In this document: positions 1 to 9,085 of the stretch, in pieces | How the letters are laid out: every line of letters starts with the position of its first letter | Position numbering within the stretch: position 1 is the first letter of the stretch | Source: Terriglobus roseus | GTDB taxonomy: Bacteria > Acidobacteriota > Terriglobia > Terriglobales > Acidobacteriaceae | Assembly: GCF_900102185.1 (NCBI RefSeq) | Contig: NZ_LT629690.1 | Coordinates: 1,798,001 to 1,862,000, forward strand | DNA length: 64,000 nt | Reading direction: 5' to 3' | Translations under genes and position numbers: made by a program | Notes under the pieces: model-generated | What the model was told of the DNA's origin: nothing | The model's database searches: none | What the model saw: the letters and a program-made list of their open reading frames with translations, nothing else

Positions 1-980
1 GCGTTGCCGCTCTCATCCTGAATCGACGGAACAGCCTTCATCAACTCATCGATGCGCACAACCGAAGCAGTTCCACGCTGGAAGAGGTTGATGACGTAAC
101 CAAGAGCCAGCATGGGGAAGGTTAACTGCACCATGAAGACCATGTAACTGGTGAATTGACCCGCCGTAACGCGGCCGAGAACCACCTGATGTCCACCGAC
201 AAGCAGCGTCAGAACGATCGATAGTCCAAGAACAAACTCCAGCGTTGGCCACAACATGGCCATGATGCGTACAAGGAAAAGTGATCGACGGATGTATTCC
301 TGATTCGCTTCTTCAAACGAACGCACCTCCGCCTCTTCCTGCGCGAAAGCGCGCACCAGTCGCACACCCGAGAAGTTCTCCTGAGCCTTTGCGCTGATCT
401 CGGAGAACATGGCCTGAATACGCTCAAAACGCTGATGGATTCTGCGTCCCATCAACTGCACCACGACAGACGCAATCGGCAGCGGCAGGAACGCCAGCAA
501 CGTAAGCCGAGGCGAGATGCGAATCATGAAGGGAAGCGCCGCAGCCGTAAAGACCACAGTGTTTGCCGAGTACATGATCGCCGGTCCAAGCAGTTGGCGA
601 ACAGCATTCAGATCGTTGGTCGCACGCGCCATGATGTCGCCCGTGCGATGTTCATGAAAGAACGTGATGGATTGCTTTTCCAGCGATGCGAAGAGATCGT
701 TGCGCAGATCGTATTCAATCTCGCGTGATGCTCCAATCAGGATCCATCGCGTGGCATACAAACAGACAGCGGCGACGCAGGCAATCGCAACCAGCAAGAT
801 CACATTTCGTGCGACGATGCCTTGCACTCCGTGATGAACCACGTCGTCCACCGCATGGCCAATGAGCAGCGGCATCACGACCTTCGATGCGTTGTAAAAC
901 AGAACGGCCACCGCTCCACGGACAAGATGTCCGCGATAACGGTTCAGGTAAGGGAACAGTGGCCGCAGTTTATCCAGCAT
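1..980 (-). CDS. ABC exporter, membrane half (partial)
   Basis: This is the N-terminal ~326 residues of an ABC exporter; the 3' end lies beyond the left edge of the window. It begins MLDKLRPLFPYLNRYRGHLV and is made of long hydrophobic helices typical of the six-helix ABC_membrane domain of MdlB/MsbA-like half-transporters. The intracellular-loop pattern (REIEYDLRNDLFASLEKQS, then FFHEHRTGDIMARATND) is characteristic of that family. The nucleotide-binding domain with Walker motifs should follow outside the window, so the substrate (lipid, drug or peptide) cannot be inferred. The ATG lies 2 bp after the stop of the FKBP gene, so the two are probably co-transcribed. The family call is firm; the substrate is unknown. 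Confidence 0.88.
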   Translation of the reverse strand, partial: MLDKLRPLFPYLNRYRGHLVRGAVAVLFYNASKVVMPLLIGHAVDDVVHHGVQGIVARNVILLVAIACVAAVCLYATRWILIGASREIEYDLRNDLFASLEKQSITFFHEHRTGDIMARATNDLNAVRQLLGPAIMYSANTVVFTAAALPFMIRISPRLTLLAFLPLPIASVVVQLMGRRIHQRFERIQAMFSEISAKAQENFSGVRLVRAFAQEEAEVRSFEEANQEYIRRSLFLVRIMAMLWPTLEFVLGLSIVLTLLVGGHQVVLGRVTAGQFTSYMVFMVQLTFPMLALGYVINLFQRGTASVVRIDELMKAVPSIQDESGN

Positions 981-982
981 CG

Positions 983-1666
983 TTACTCGTGGCGCTCCTC
1001 AGGACGTTCGGCAGGCTTTGCAGCAGGTGTTTGGCTTGCCGCGGGTGGAATCGTGGGACCTGCAGCGGGCTCTTCAAAGTGCGTTCCCGTAACAGGCTGT
1101 GGTGTATTGCCCTGGCCCACAAGCTCAATGTCAAAGACAAGGTCAGCCTTCTCAGGAATGACCGGCGGATGGCCTGCAGCGCCGTACGCAAGCTGCCACG
1201 GAATAATCAGGCGACGCTTGCCGCCTACACGCATTCCCTCAAAACCTGTGTCCCATCCGGTGATGACACGCTTCAAACCAATCGGGAAAACGATGGGTTC
1301 ACCGCGATCAACAGAAGAATCGAACTTGGTGCCGTCAGTGGTCCAGCCGGTGTAATGCACGGTGTAGAAGACCACCTTGTCGGGTGGCATGGAGGGGCGA
1401 GCTTCTTCGCCATCACCAACCTTCAGGTCAATGAAACGCATGGAAAACAATTGAGCGGGTGTGCCGGTCGCGGCGGGCATGGTGCCCACGGCGGCGACGC
1501 CTTCGTTAGCTTTAGGATCTGCTGGCATAGGACGTGTCGGTGAAGTCGGTCTCAGTTTCTGTGGAGCCGTGGCGCTTTTCGCAGCCGTTGTTGCAGGCTT
1601 CTTTGTGGTGGTGGTTTGTGCCGCCAGCGTGGTGCTGACGATCAGTGCTGCTGCCAGTGCTCGCAT
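983..1666 (-). CDS. Exported FKBP-type peptidyl-prolyl isomerase
   Basis: Predicted periplasmic prolyl cis-trans isomerase. The chosen start (MRALAAALIVSTTLAAQ) gives a clean signal peptide and has GAGGAA about 5 bases upstream; an in-frame ATG six codons earlier is less likely because it only adds polar residues before the signal. After a Thr/Ala/Pro-rich linker (roughly residues 20-70) comes one FKBP domain with the family hallmarks VHYTGW, GTKFDSS, VITGWDTGFEGM and a C-terminal FDIELV strand. FKBPs accelerate proline isomerisation during folding of exported proteins. It lies 19 bp after the LptFG gene and 2 bp before the ABC exporter, so it may be part of an envelope-biogenesis operon. Confidence 0.9.
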   Translation of the reverse strand: MRALAAALIVSTTLAAQTTTTKKPATTAAKSATAPQKLRPTSPTRPMPADPKANEGVAAVGTMPAATGTPAQLFSMRFIDLKVGDGEEARPSMPPDKVVFYTVHYTGWTTDGTKFDSSVDRGEPIVFPIGLKRVITGWDTGFEGMRVGGKRRLIIPWQLAYGAAGHPPVIPEKADLVFDIELVGQGNTPQPVTGTHFEEPAAGPTIPPAASQTPAAKPAERPEERHE

Positions 1667-1685
1667 CGTGTTCCTCGAATCCATT

Positions 1686-4052
1686 CTACGTCTGCGCTTT
1701 CAGCAGCAGGTATCCACCAGCCATGCCAAAGAGCAGGTCCGGCGACCACGCGGCAATCACAGGCGGCAGCGCATTCACGTTGCCCATGGCTTCAAAGATG
1801 GACGCAACCACCTGGTACGCAATCGCCATACCGATGGCTGTTGCAAAACCTGCAAGCGAGCCACGTTTACCCATGGTGAGCGCAAACGGCACAGCAAAGA
1901 TTGCCATAACAAGCGTGATCAGCGGATACGCGAGTTTGCGATTCAACTGAACGCGCAAACGCATCGTGTCGAAACCGCTCTGCTGCAGATCGTTAATGTA
2001 GTTATTCAATTCGCCGAAGCTCATCTCCTGCGACTGGCGGTTGTCCTTCTTGAAGTACACAGGCTGCTCGCGTATCTCAGGGAACGATGCCACATCAAAT
2101 GGCTCGTAAGAAGCGACGCTGTCGCCGTGGAAATTTCTCTCCCAGCCGTTCTCAAGCACCCATCGCTGCGCATGATTATCCCAGTGGGCAGCGCCCGCAA
2201 AGATACGACGACTCAGGTGGAAACTGTTCGGCTCAAACTCAAAAACTGTCAGGTTGGCAAAAACGTCTTTGTCTGGATCGAAGAACTGGTAATAGAAAAT
2301 ACGCGTGGGTTCGCCTACGGAATCCTGTTGGCCGCTGATCCATTTGCGATCGGGTCGAAGGAAGGTCTGCGCAGGCTTGCCTTTGATCACAGAACGTAAT
2401 GCTTCCTGACGCCGATTTGCCTGTGGCAGGTAAAGCTCGTCAAACGTAAATAGCGACACAGCCAGGATGGCAGCAAGCGCCAGTAACGGAATGATCAGTC
2501 GATACAGGCTGACTCCACTGGCCTTCATCGCAGTCAGTTCACTGGAGCGGCTGAGCGCACCAACCGTAATCAATACCGCCAGCAGAGCGCAGAGCGGCGT
2601 CAGGTTGTACAGCATGTAGGGGATCAGATTCAGCAGGTAATCGCCCACGGTGATCAGTGGTGTGCGATTGCGGAAGATGTCCCCAATCAATTCGAAGAAG
2701 CTGAAGATCAGCGAGAGCATGATGAACGACGACAGCACCAACCCAAACGTGGTGAGGAACTGCCGCATCATGTAGTCGTCAAAGATAAGCGGGAAGCGGC
2801 TTTGCCGCGTGGGACGATGAACGGTCGTTGCGGCACGGTGTTCACCGCTCTCATCCGCTGGTGCGACGTGCACGCTCCGCATGCGTTTCGGTAGACGACG
2901 TTCAATCCAGACACCCACCGGAGCGAGTCCACGCGCCATGGTGGCGATCAGTCCCGTCTCTCCGCGCGACATCTGCCGCAGGAGAACTATGCCAACCGTG
3001 GCGAAGACCACATTCGCGGCCCACACGCCGACTACAGGTGCAATCTTCCCCTGCTTCGCCATGGCAACACCGATGGACGAAAAGAAGTAATAGACAAAGA
3101 CGAGAGCCACCGTAAGTACGAAGCCGGTACTCTTACCGCCGCGCCGTGACGACAAGCCTAGCGGCACACCAACCAACATGAGAACAATGCAAGCCACTGG
3201 ATACGACAGGCGCTTGTTCCACTCGATCATGTAGGTGCGGCCCTGTTCTTCATGACGACGCTGCCATAGCTCCGTAGCAGACATGGCAACCAGCGGAGTA
3301 TCCGCATGACCCAGCTTCAGGTCTTCTTGCGAGCCAATCTGGATGGGGGTATCTGTTTCAGTAAACGTCGAGATGTCGTATTGGTTTGGATCTTTCGGTG
3401 ATGTTTCGTGCTTGGTACCGTCACGGAAGTGCAGACGCAATTCGTTGCCGGGAGCAGGCAGCACAACCGCATCTTCCGCCGTGGTGATGCGCGGTGTTGC
3501 CGGATTCGTCAGATCGGCAAGAAACACATGCTGCCACAGCGACGCACCCTGACCTGGGCGCGTGTTCTGGACATAGAGCACGTAGTTTTTGAAGTCTTCG
3601 TAGAAGACGCGCGGCTGCACTTCAAAGCCGGCCTGCTGCGTCTTCAGGCTGTCTTCCAACCGCAGCAAAGCCGCAGCCGAACGAGGCGCCACATAAAGCG
3701 AATTGAACAGTCCGATCCCAAGGCCAATGCTGGCCGCGATAGACACAATCCCGACAAAGTGCAGTACACCGACGCCCGCCGCTCGCATGGCGGTGATTTC
3801 GCTATCCGCAGAAAGGCGCGACAGGCCAAGCAGGATACCGACCAACACCGTCATCGGAATCGTCAGGATAAGCGTGGTGGGCAGCGTGTAGAAGAAAACG
3901 TCCGCCACGGCTTGAAGCGATGCCGAACCGCGCACCAGCAGTTCAAGGATGTGCCCCAGGTCGCGCATGAACAGCACAAACGTGAAAAGCACGCCGCCCA
4001 GCAGGGCATGCGACAGCACCTCGCGCAGAATGTATTTCGTTAGAATCCGCAC
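1686..4052 (-). CDS. Fused LptF-LptG lipopolysaccharide export permease
   Basis: At 788 residues this is about twice the length of LptF or LptG (~360 each) and contains two YjgP/YjgQ permease units in one chain. The first covers about residues 1-370 and the second about 425-788, joined by a charged linker. The same segment is recognisable in both halves: SEITAMRAAGV in the first and SELTAMKASGV in the second. Each half has paired N-terminal helices, a periplasmic beta-rich domain and helices at its end. In other bacteria LptF and LptG form a heterodimer that, with LptB, extracts LPS from the inner membrane; here the pair would be covalent. LptB and LptC are not adjacent. Downstream genes on the strand are the FKBP isomerase and ABC exporter. 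Confidence 0.9.
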   Translation of the reverse strand: MRILTKYILREVLSHALLGGVLFTFVLFMRDLGHILELLVRGSASLQAVADVFFYTLPTTLILTIPMTVLVGILLGLSRLSADSEITAMRAAGVGVLHFVGIVSIAASIGLGIGLFNSLYVAPRSAAALLRLEDSLKTQQAGFEVQPRVFYEDFKNYVLYVQNTRPGQGASLWQHVFLADLTNPATPRITTAEDAVVLPAPGNELRLHFRDGTKHETSPKDPNQYDISTFTETDTPIQIGSQEDLKLGHADTPLVAMSATELWQRRHEEQGRTYMIEWNKRLSYPVACIVLMLVGVPLGLSSRRGGKSTGFVLTVALVFVYYFFSSIGVAMAKQGKIAPVVGVWAANVVFATVGIVLLRQMSRGETGLIATMARGLAPVGVWIERRLPKRMRSVHVAPADESGEHRAATTVHRPTRQSRFPLIFDDYMMRQFLTTFGLVLSSFIMLSLIFSFFELIGDIFRNRTPLITVGDYLLNLIPYMLYNLTPLCALLAVLITVGALSRSSELTAMKASGVSLYRLIIPLLALAAILAVSLFTFDELYLPQANRRQEALRSVIKGKPAQTFLRPDRKWISGQQDSVGEPTRIFYYQFFDPDKDVFANLTVFEFEPNSFHLSRRIFAGAAHWDNHAQRWVLENGWERNFHGDSVASYEPFDVASFPEIREQPVYFKKDNRQSQEMSFGELNNYINDLQQSGFDTMRLRVQLNRKLAYPLITLVMAIFAVPFALTMGKRGSLAGFATAIGMAIAYQVVASIFEAMGNVNALPPVIAAWSPDLLFGMAGGYLLLKAQT

Positions 4053-4145
4053 AATTTCAGCGCCGCCTCTAGCATCCGTACCAGTTTAGTAATTTGACGC
4101 TGTGGACATCGCCTGAGGTTCGCAAAATCTTCGATTTTCAGTCGA

Positions 4146-4892
4146 TTACGCCGCCCCATCGCCTACAACAAACCGGTAACCGACACCGCGCACCGTCAAC
4201 AGATGTTTCGGCTTAACGGGATCGTCTTCCAGATAGCGCCGCAGCCGGACAATGAAGTTATCAATGGCGCGGGTATCCGTGTCCTCGCGGACGCGCCAAA
4301 CCTCTTCCAGAATCTCCTTGCGCGACACCACGCGGCCCTCCCGTCCCAGCAAATACCGCAGCAGGTCTGCCTCCATCAGCGTAAGGCGGGTGACCTTGTC
4401 CCCAGCGCGGATTTCGAGCGTGTCAAAGTCGATGACCTTGCCCTCAAACTCATAGATATTTCGAATCGGTTCTGGCTCGACTTCGGCTGCGGGAGGAGCC
4501 GATCGTTCCTGCCACTGCATCCGTCGCAACAGGCTGTTCAGGCGCGCCAGCAGAATCGACAGGTCAAACGGCTTGTTCAGATAGTCATCCGCGCCAGCCG
4601 AAAAACCCTCCAGAACATCCTCCGGACGGTCACGGGCGGTCAACATCAGGATGGGGACGTAGTTGTCCGCAGCCCGCAGTTGCCGGGCAATCTCAAAGCC
4701 GTCCATGCCGGGCAGCATAACGTCCAGCAGCACCGCGGCGGGGCGTTCCGGCGCGTGCATCAGCCAGTTCAATGCAGCTTCACCATCGGCTTCGTGATGT
4801 GTGCGATAGCCTTCCAGCTTCAGGTTAAAGAGCAGGGCTTCAGCCAGATGCTCTTCGTCCTCCACCAGTGCAATCAGCGGAGCTTCACTCAT
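4146..4892 (-). CDS. OmpR-family response regulator
   Basis: A two-component DNA-binding regulator of 248 residues. The receiver domain (about 5-120) has acidic pocket residues E11-D12, phospho-acceptor D57 in LLDVMLPGMDG, T85 and K107 in NKPFD. The C-terminal winged helix (about 145-245) carries the LTLMEADLLRYLLGREGRVVSR pattern and ends in RGVGYRFV, typical of OmpR/PhoB proteins. Its ATG overlaps the stop of the histidine kinase by 4 bp, so it is translationally coupled as the last gene of a phosphatase-kinase-regulator operon. The target genes are not evident from sequence. Confidence 0.94.
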   Translation of the reverse strand: MSEAPLIALVEDEEHLAEALLFNLKLEGYRTHHEADGEAALNWLMHAPERPAAVLLDVMLPGMDGFEIARQLRAADNYVPILMLTARDRPEDVLEGFSAGADDYLNKPFDLSILLARLNSLLRRMQWQERSAPPAAEVEPEPIRNIYEFEGKVIDFDTLEIRAGDKVTRLTLMEADLLRYLLGREGRVVSRKEILEEVWRVREDTDTRAIDNFIVRLRRYLEDDPVKPKHLLTVRGVGYRFVVGDGAA

Positions 4893-5851
4893 GCAGTCGC
4901 TTCCTCCGGTGCAGGCTCGGTCTTCAGGCCCGCGGTTGTGATCAAGGGAAGCTGTAGCGTAATCGTCACACCGCGACCTTCACCGTGGCTTTGGGCCGTT
5001 GCATCACCGCCATGTTGCCGCGCAATGGAACGAACAATAAACAAACCCAGTCCCGTGCCTTTCACCTTGGAGAGCGACACGCCGCCCACCCGATAGAAGC
5101 GATGAAAGATACGCCCAATGTGCGCAGCCGCAATCCCTACACCCTGATCCGTAATGCGTAGTGTCGCGGTATTGAAGCGCGGCGTACCCAGTTCGGCTGT
5201 GATGTGAACGCCGTTGGGGGAGTACTTCACCGCGTTATCCAGGATGTTCAAGATGGCAGTGCGCAACGCGTCCGCATCGCCCAAAACCTGAATCTGTTTC
5301 CCCACGGCGCGATCCTCAAACTGCACCGCGTCCGGCGATAGGTGATGCCGCCGGACAGTCTCCTCAAGGCAGGTTTGCGCCAACGCTCTCAGATCTACCG
5401 GCAATCGAGCCCTCAGGTTGCGCTTTACGCCTTTGGCGCCAGCCTCGCCCGCACGCAGAATCTGCTCCACCGTAGCCAGCAGGCGATCATTATCCTCGCG
5501 GATGCGGCTATAGAACTCCTGCCGTTGTGACTCCTCCAGCGGACGCCGCTGCAACGTATCCAGATAAAGCCGGATGGAGGCAATCGGTGTCTTCAGCTCA
5601 TGAGTCACGGCGTTCAAAAAGCTGTCCTGGCGTTCATTGCGGCGGATTTCGCGCACCAGAAAGATCGTGTTCAGAACAAGGCCAGCAATGATGACGGCAA
5701 AGAACAGGATGCCTATCACCAGCAACGCAACCCGGCGTTCCGTCACGTTGAGGATGATCCAACCAACGTTGAGGGCAACCGCCAATCCCACCAGGCAGAT
5801 ACCCAGCGTGATGAAGAAGGCAATGGTGCCGCGTCTGCGGGTGATATTCAT
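4889..5851 (-). CDS. Membrane sensor histidine kinase
   Basis: A 320-residue HisKA-type kinase. Two hydrophobic segments (about 10-33 and 41-66) sit close together, leaving almost no periplasmic sensor domain and no obvious HAMP. The phospho-accepting H84 lies in THELKTPIASIRLYLDTLQ. The ATPase domain shows the N box (ILDNAVKYSPNG), a G1-type DQGVGIA and a G2-type GTGLGLF. With so small a sensor it probably reads the membrane itself or a partner. It overlaps the SpoIIE-type phosphatase upstream and the regulator downstream by 4 bp each, so the three are made together and the phosphatase is a candidate partner of the pathway. Confidence 0.93.
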   Translation of the reverse strand: MNITRRRGTIAFFITLGICLVGLAVALNVGWIILNVTERRVALLVIGILFFAVIIAGLVLNTIFLVREIRRNERQDSFLNAVTHELKTPIASIRLYLDTLQRRPLEESQRQEFYSRIREDNDRLLATVEQILRAGEAGAKGVKRNLRARLPVDLRALAQTCLEETVRRHHLSPDAVQFEDRAVGKQIQVLGDADALRTAILNILDNAVKYSPNGVHITAELGTPRFNTATLRITDQGVGIAAAHIGRIFHRFYRVGGVSLSKVKGTGLGLFIVRSIARQHGGDATAQSHGEGRGVTITLQLPLITTAGLKTEPAPEEATA

Positions 5852-7302
5852 GCAGCGGCTCCTGCAAACTCATTGCGGTAATCGCAGACCATCACCGTCA
5901 GATCATCGGATTGGGCAGCCGACCATTGCATCACCGTCTTCATCATGCTGCGAGCACACTCCTCCGCGGAGAGGTCACGATTATCTCTCAGGAGAGATGC
6001 CAGGCGCTCCACCCCGAACTCTTCCCCTGCGGTACTCTCTGCTTCCAGCATGCCATCCGTATACAACAGGATGCGGTCACCATGTCGCAGGGGAAGTGTC
6101 CTGGTTGTGTATTCAGCAAAGCCAAACGCACCCAGAAGGAGGCCATTTTCTTCGATGGGCAGTATCGTGTTTTCCCGCAGCCACAGCATGGGCGGATGAG
6201 CAGCAGCACTGTAACGCAGTTCGCCGGATTCGCTATTCAGATAGACATACGCAGCGGTGACGAACTGTCCCTGAACATTGCCACAGAGGCTTCCATTCAT
6301 CCGTCGCAACACTTCCGCAGGATCATCTGCAACTGCGCGCAGAGAGGCCGCAACCGCCTTCACCATGGATGCAATGAGAGCTGCTGGAACCCCATGACCT
6401 GAGACATCGGCGATGAATAGGGCAACCTCTTCGTTACGGAGTGAGATGTATTCGTAAAAGTCGCCCGCCACGGCAGTCATCGGCTGGTATTGCGCAGCCA
6501 CCTCGAAGAAGTCGGAAACTGGCGACGCTGTGGGAAGAATTGAGCGTTGAATACGCTGCGCAATATCGAGTTCATTCTCAATCGTGCGCAGCTGCTGTTC
6601 CCGTGCAAGTGTCCGACGGGCGGCGACTGTCCCAAGCACTACGAGCAGCACGAGGAATGCGAACGGCTCTACGTTGAAATACGGGATGGTATGGACGAAG
6701 TCCGCAAGGTTTTCATACAACGCGCCAACGATGAACAGGATCAGGCCCTGCTGAATCAGGCGCGTCTCTCGCGATACCGATCGATCCAGCGCCAGTTCCA
6801 CGGCAGCCACTATCAGCGAGATCGACACGACAAAGGTGTAGATGTTTGCTATCTGGTAGTGGGGGCCGGTAACCAGCGTGAGCAACGACAGCACGATGAG
6901 GATCGGTGCCACCGCATAGAGCAAGATCCGTCCAATTCGATGGAAGAGGTTCAACTCTTTGAAAAAGAGATACGCCGGAATCGGTACAAGATAGCCAAGG
7001 CCAATGGTCAGCCATAGAACAAGCCGAGATTGTGAGTGCAGTTGCCACGTCGGCTGGTGACGGACGACGAGTCGTACGCCATAGAGAATGGAAAACAGCG
7101 CAAACCACAACAACAGCGGGTCTGCCTTGCGGCGCAGGATGCACACTACTGCGGCGACCAGCCCTGCGAATGTGATGACCGTACCCAGGCTTAGAAATAC
7201 CTGGTCGTAATTGAAGAGGCGTAGGGCCTCTTCAACAGGGATCTGCACTCTGGGCACTGCAGCAATCAGCATTCGTTGTGCGGCCCCCGTCCCGATAGCC
7301 AT
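5848..7302 (-). CDS. Membrane SpoIIE/RsbU-type PP2C phosphatase
   Basis: A 484-residue protein with an N-terminal membrane part of about seven hydrophobic segments (residues ~35-228) followed by a helical linker with DIAQRIQRSILP, the usual entry to RsbU-type phosphatases. The catalytic SpoIIE/PP2C domain has AGDFYEY (279-285), DVSGHG (299-304), a later TDGM and the terminal SDDLTVMV; these aspartates bind the two metal ions. Such enzymes dephosphorylate an anti-sigma-factor antagonist; no such antagonist or anti-sigma kinase is nearby. It is the first gene of an operon with a histidine kinase and OmpR-type regulator. The seven-helix region resembles 7TMR-type sensors, but I could not confirm the family. 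An internal ATG at codon 11 is an alternative start. Confidence 0.9.
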   Translation of the reverse strand: MAIGTGAAQRMLIAAVPRVQIPVEEALRLFNYDQVFLSLGTVITFAGLVAAVVCILRRKADPLLLWFALFSILYGVRLVVRHQPTWQLHSQSRLVLWLTIGLGYLVPIPAYLFFKELNLFHRIGRILLYAVAPILIVLSLLTLVTGPHYQIANIYTFVVSISLIVAAVELALDRSVSRETRLIQQGLILFIVGALYENLADFVHTIPYFNVEPFAFLVLLVVLGTVAARRTLAREQQLRTIENELDIAQRIQRSILPTASPVSDFFEVAAQYQPMTAVAGDFYEYISLRNEEVALFIADVSGHGVPAALIASMVKAVAASLRAVADDPAEVLRRMNGSLCGNVQGQFVTAAYVYLNSESGELRYSAAAHPPMLWLRENTILPIEENGLLLGAFGFAEYTTRTLPLRHGDRILLYTDGMLEAESTAGEEFGVERLASLLRDNRDLSAEECARSMMKTVMQWSAAQSDDLTVMVCDYRNEFAGAAA

Positions 7303-7347
7303 TATCTACCGGAGCATCAGGCGACAGATACTCCCGTGTGCAAGAGA

Positions 7348-7377
7348 AAGGCGCGACGTTGAGCAACGTCGCGCCTT
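7348..7377 (-). terminator. Rho-independent terminator after desaturase gene
   Basis: A 13-bp perfect stem (AAGGCGCGACGTT pairing with AACGTCGCGCCTT) with a GAGC loop lies 22 bp beyond the stop of the desaturase gene. The T-run on the minus strand is only three bases, and four on the plus strand, so it is structurally strong but not classical. It separates the desaturase from the phosphatase operon. Confidence 0.7.
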
Positions 7378-7399
7378 TTGATGTTGTTTGTGGATAGGG

Positions 7400-8386
7400 T
7401 TATGCGCCAGCCGGTTTCGGGTTCTTCGGATCCCACTTGGCAACCTGGACCTTCTTCGCCAGGCCAATCTTCTCCAGGAGCCAGATGCCGTAGTAGTTGG
7501 GGTCGAACTCGTACCACACCAGGCCGTGACGAACGCTCACTGGATGCGCATGGTGGTTGTTGTGCCAGCCTTCGCCACCGGTCAGAATGGCAACCCACCA
7601 GCTATTGCGTGAGTCGTCCTTCGTCTCAAAGCGGCGACCACCAAACATGTGCGTCGCGGAGTTCACCAGCCAGGTGGCGTGAACGCCGATGCAAACGCGC
7701 AGGAAGGTACCCCACAGAACCATGCCCAGCATGTCGTGAACGCCACCCATCCAGTAGCCAATGCCCATCTGGATGAAACCAGCAACGGTCAGCGGCAGCC
7801 AGTGATACTTGCTCAGCCAGCGCTGCGCGGGGTCGCGGGTAAGGTCAGGAGCGTAGCGACCCAGCAGGGCGGTCTCGCTATGCAGGGCGCGGCCGGTGAT
7901 GATCCAGCCGATATGAGCCCAGAAGGTGCCATCGTTCGGCGTATGCGGATCGCCGTCGTGGTCGCTGTGCTGATGATGAACGCGGTGCGTGGCCACCCAG
8001 AAAATCGGTCCGCCTTCCAGCGCCATGGTGCCGCAGGTGGTCAGGGCAATCTCAAGCCAGCGGGGAACGCGGTAGCCGCGGTGCGTCAGCAGGCGATGGT
8101 AGGTCATACCGATGCCCACATTGATCGCAAGGAAGTACATGACCGCAGCGCAGATGACATACTTCCACGACCAGAAGAACAGGGCAGCAAAACCCAGCAC
8201 GTGGAAGATGCTGAACGCAATGGTCGTGATCCAGTTGATGCGTCCCTGCTGGTGCTCACGCCCCATGCGCAGGTCCTGCTTCACCTTTTCGCGCTGTGCA
8301 ACGGCGGCCGCAACGTGGCGCGCGGGCTGGTCGGCGGGTGTTGCTGTAGATGTGTTCTGCTCAACCTGGTCAACAACTGGTGACAT
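7400..8386 (-). CDS. Membrane fatty acid desaturase
   Basis: A 328-residue membrane-bound desaturase that introduces a double bond into a fatty acyl chain, most like the delta-9 acyl-CoA/acyl-lipid family. All three histidine clusters that bind the di-iron centre are present: HRLLTH (97-102), HRVHH (134-138) and HNNHH near residue 270. Hydrophobic segments before and between the clusters match the four-helix topology. The first ~45 residues are polar and probably cytoplasmic. It appears to be a single-gene unit with its own terminator and is divergent from ruvC. Acyl carrier (CoA, lipid or ACP) cannot be told from sequence. Confidence 0.92.
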   Translation of the reverse strand: MSPVVDQVEQNTSTATPADQPARHVAAAVAQREKVKQDLRMGREHQQGRINWITTIAFSIFHVLGFAALFFWSWKYVICAAVMYFLAINVGIGMTYHRLLTHRGYRVPRWLEIALTTCGTMALEGGPIFWVATHRVHHQHSDHDGDPHTPNDGTFWAHIGWIITGRALHSETALLGRYAPDLTRDPAQRWLSKYHWLPLTVAGFIQMGIGYWMGGVHDMLGMVLWGTFLRVCIGVHATWLVNSATHMFGGRRFETKDDSRNSWWVAILTGGEGWHNNHHAHPVSVRHGLVWYEFDPNYYGIWLLEKIGLAKKVQVAKWDPKNPKPAGA

Positions 8387-8578
8387 TCTGCTCTGCTTTC
8401 CGGCGGAAGGTTTCTGGTTCCGCTCTACACCATTGACCCTATCGCGAAGGGGACCCTCCCGTGTGTAAGAGTTCTGTCAGGGCCCTGGTACATGAAAACT
8501 CAGGGCTTTACGGGGCCGGTTATCGACTCGACCACCTCCCGTCGCCGTTCACGGCCTGCTAACGATACACTCGTCACC

Positions 8579-9085
8579 ATGCGGGTTTTCGGCATCGATT
8601 GCGGCACGGAATACACCGGCTGGGGGGTTGTCCAGGTGGAGGAAACACCGCGCGAACGCCGTCTTGTGCCAGTGGCCGCCGGGGCCATCCGCCTGAATAA
8701 AAAAGAGCGCACACCGCTGCGGCTGCAGCAGGTATACGTCGAGTTAACAGGCCTGCTGACGGCGTATCAGCCTGATTGTGTCGCCATTGAAGACGTCTTT
8801 TTCGCCGCAAATGCCAAAAGCGCGCTGAAACTGGGCCATGTGCGCGGCGTCGCCATGCTGGCGGCAGCATCCTGCGGACTTTCCGTCAGCGAATACGCAC
8901 CACTGTCCATCAAGTCCGCTGTTGTGGGCTACGGACTGGCCGCCAAGGAACAAGTACAGTTCATGGTGGCGCGCTTGCTGGACCTTGAAAAAGCGCCAGA
9001 ACCCGCCGATGCTGCGGACGCTCTGGCCATTGCTATCTGCCATGTTCATACTGCCCAGACACAGATGGGTGTCGGAGTCCGATGA
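8579..9085 (+). CDS. ruvC: Holliday junction resolvase RuvC
   Basis: A 168-residue crossover junction endonuclease that cuts four-way DNA junctions during recombinational repair. The start is MRVFGIDCGTEYTGWG; upstream in-frame codons from 8492 encode a polar stretch not found in the family. Catalytic acidic residues are visible as D7 in GIDCG, E71 in AIEDVFFAAN, and D144/D147 in EPADAADALAIA. The length is normal for RuvC. ruvA and ruvB are not adjacent. The stop overlaps the ATG of the next gene (ATGA), so an exported protein of unknown function is translationally coupled to it. Confidence 0.95.
   Translation: MRVFGIDCGTEYTGWGVVQVEETPRERRLVPVAAGAIRLNKKERTPLRLQQVYVELTGLLTAYQPDCVAIEDVFFAANAKSALKLGHVRGVAMLAAASCGLSVSEYAPLSIKSAVVGYGLAAKEQVQFMVARLLDLEKAPEPADAADALAIAICHVHTAQTQMGVGVR

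Noticed and set aside
1461-2399. 312-codon plus-strand frame across FKBP and LptFG genes
   Set aside because: It spans two firmly identified minus-strand genes and has no recognisable domain.
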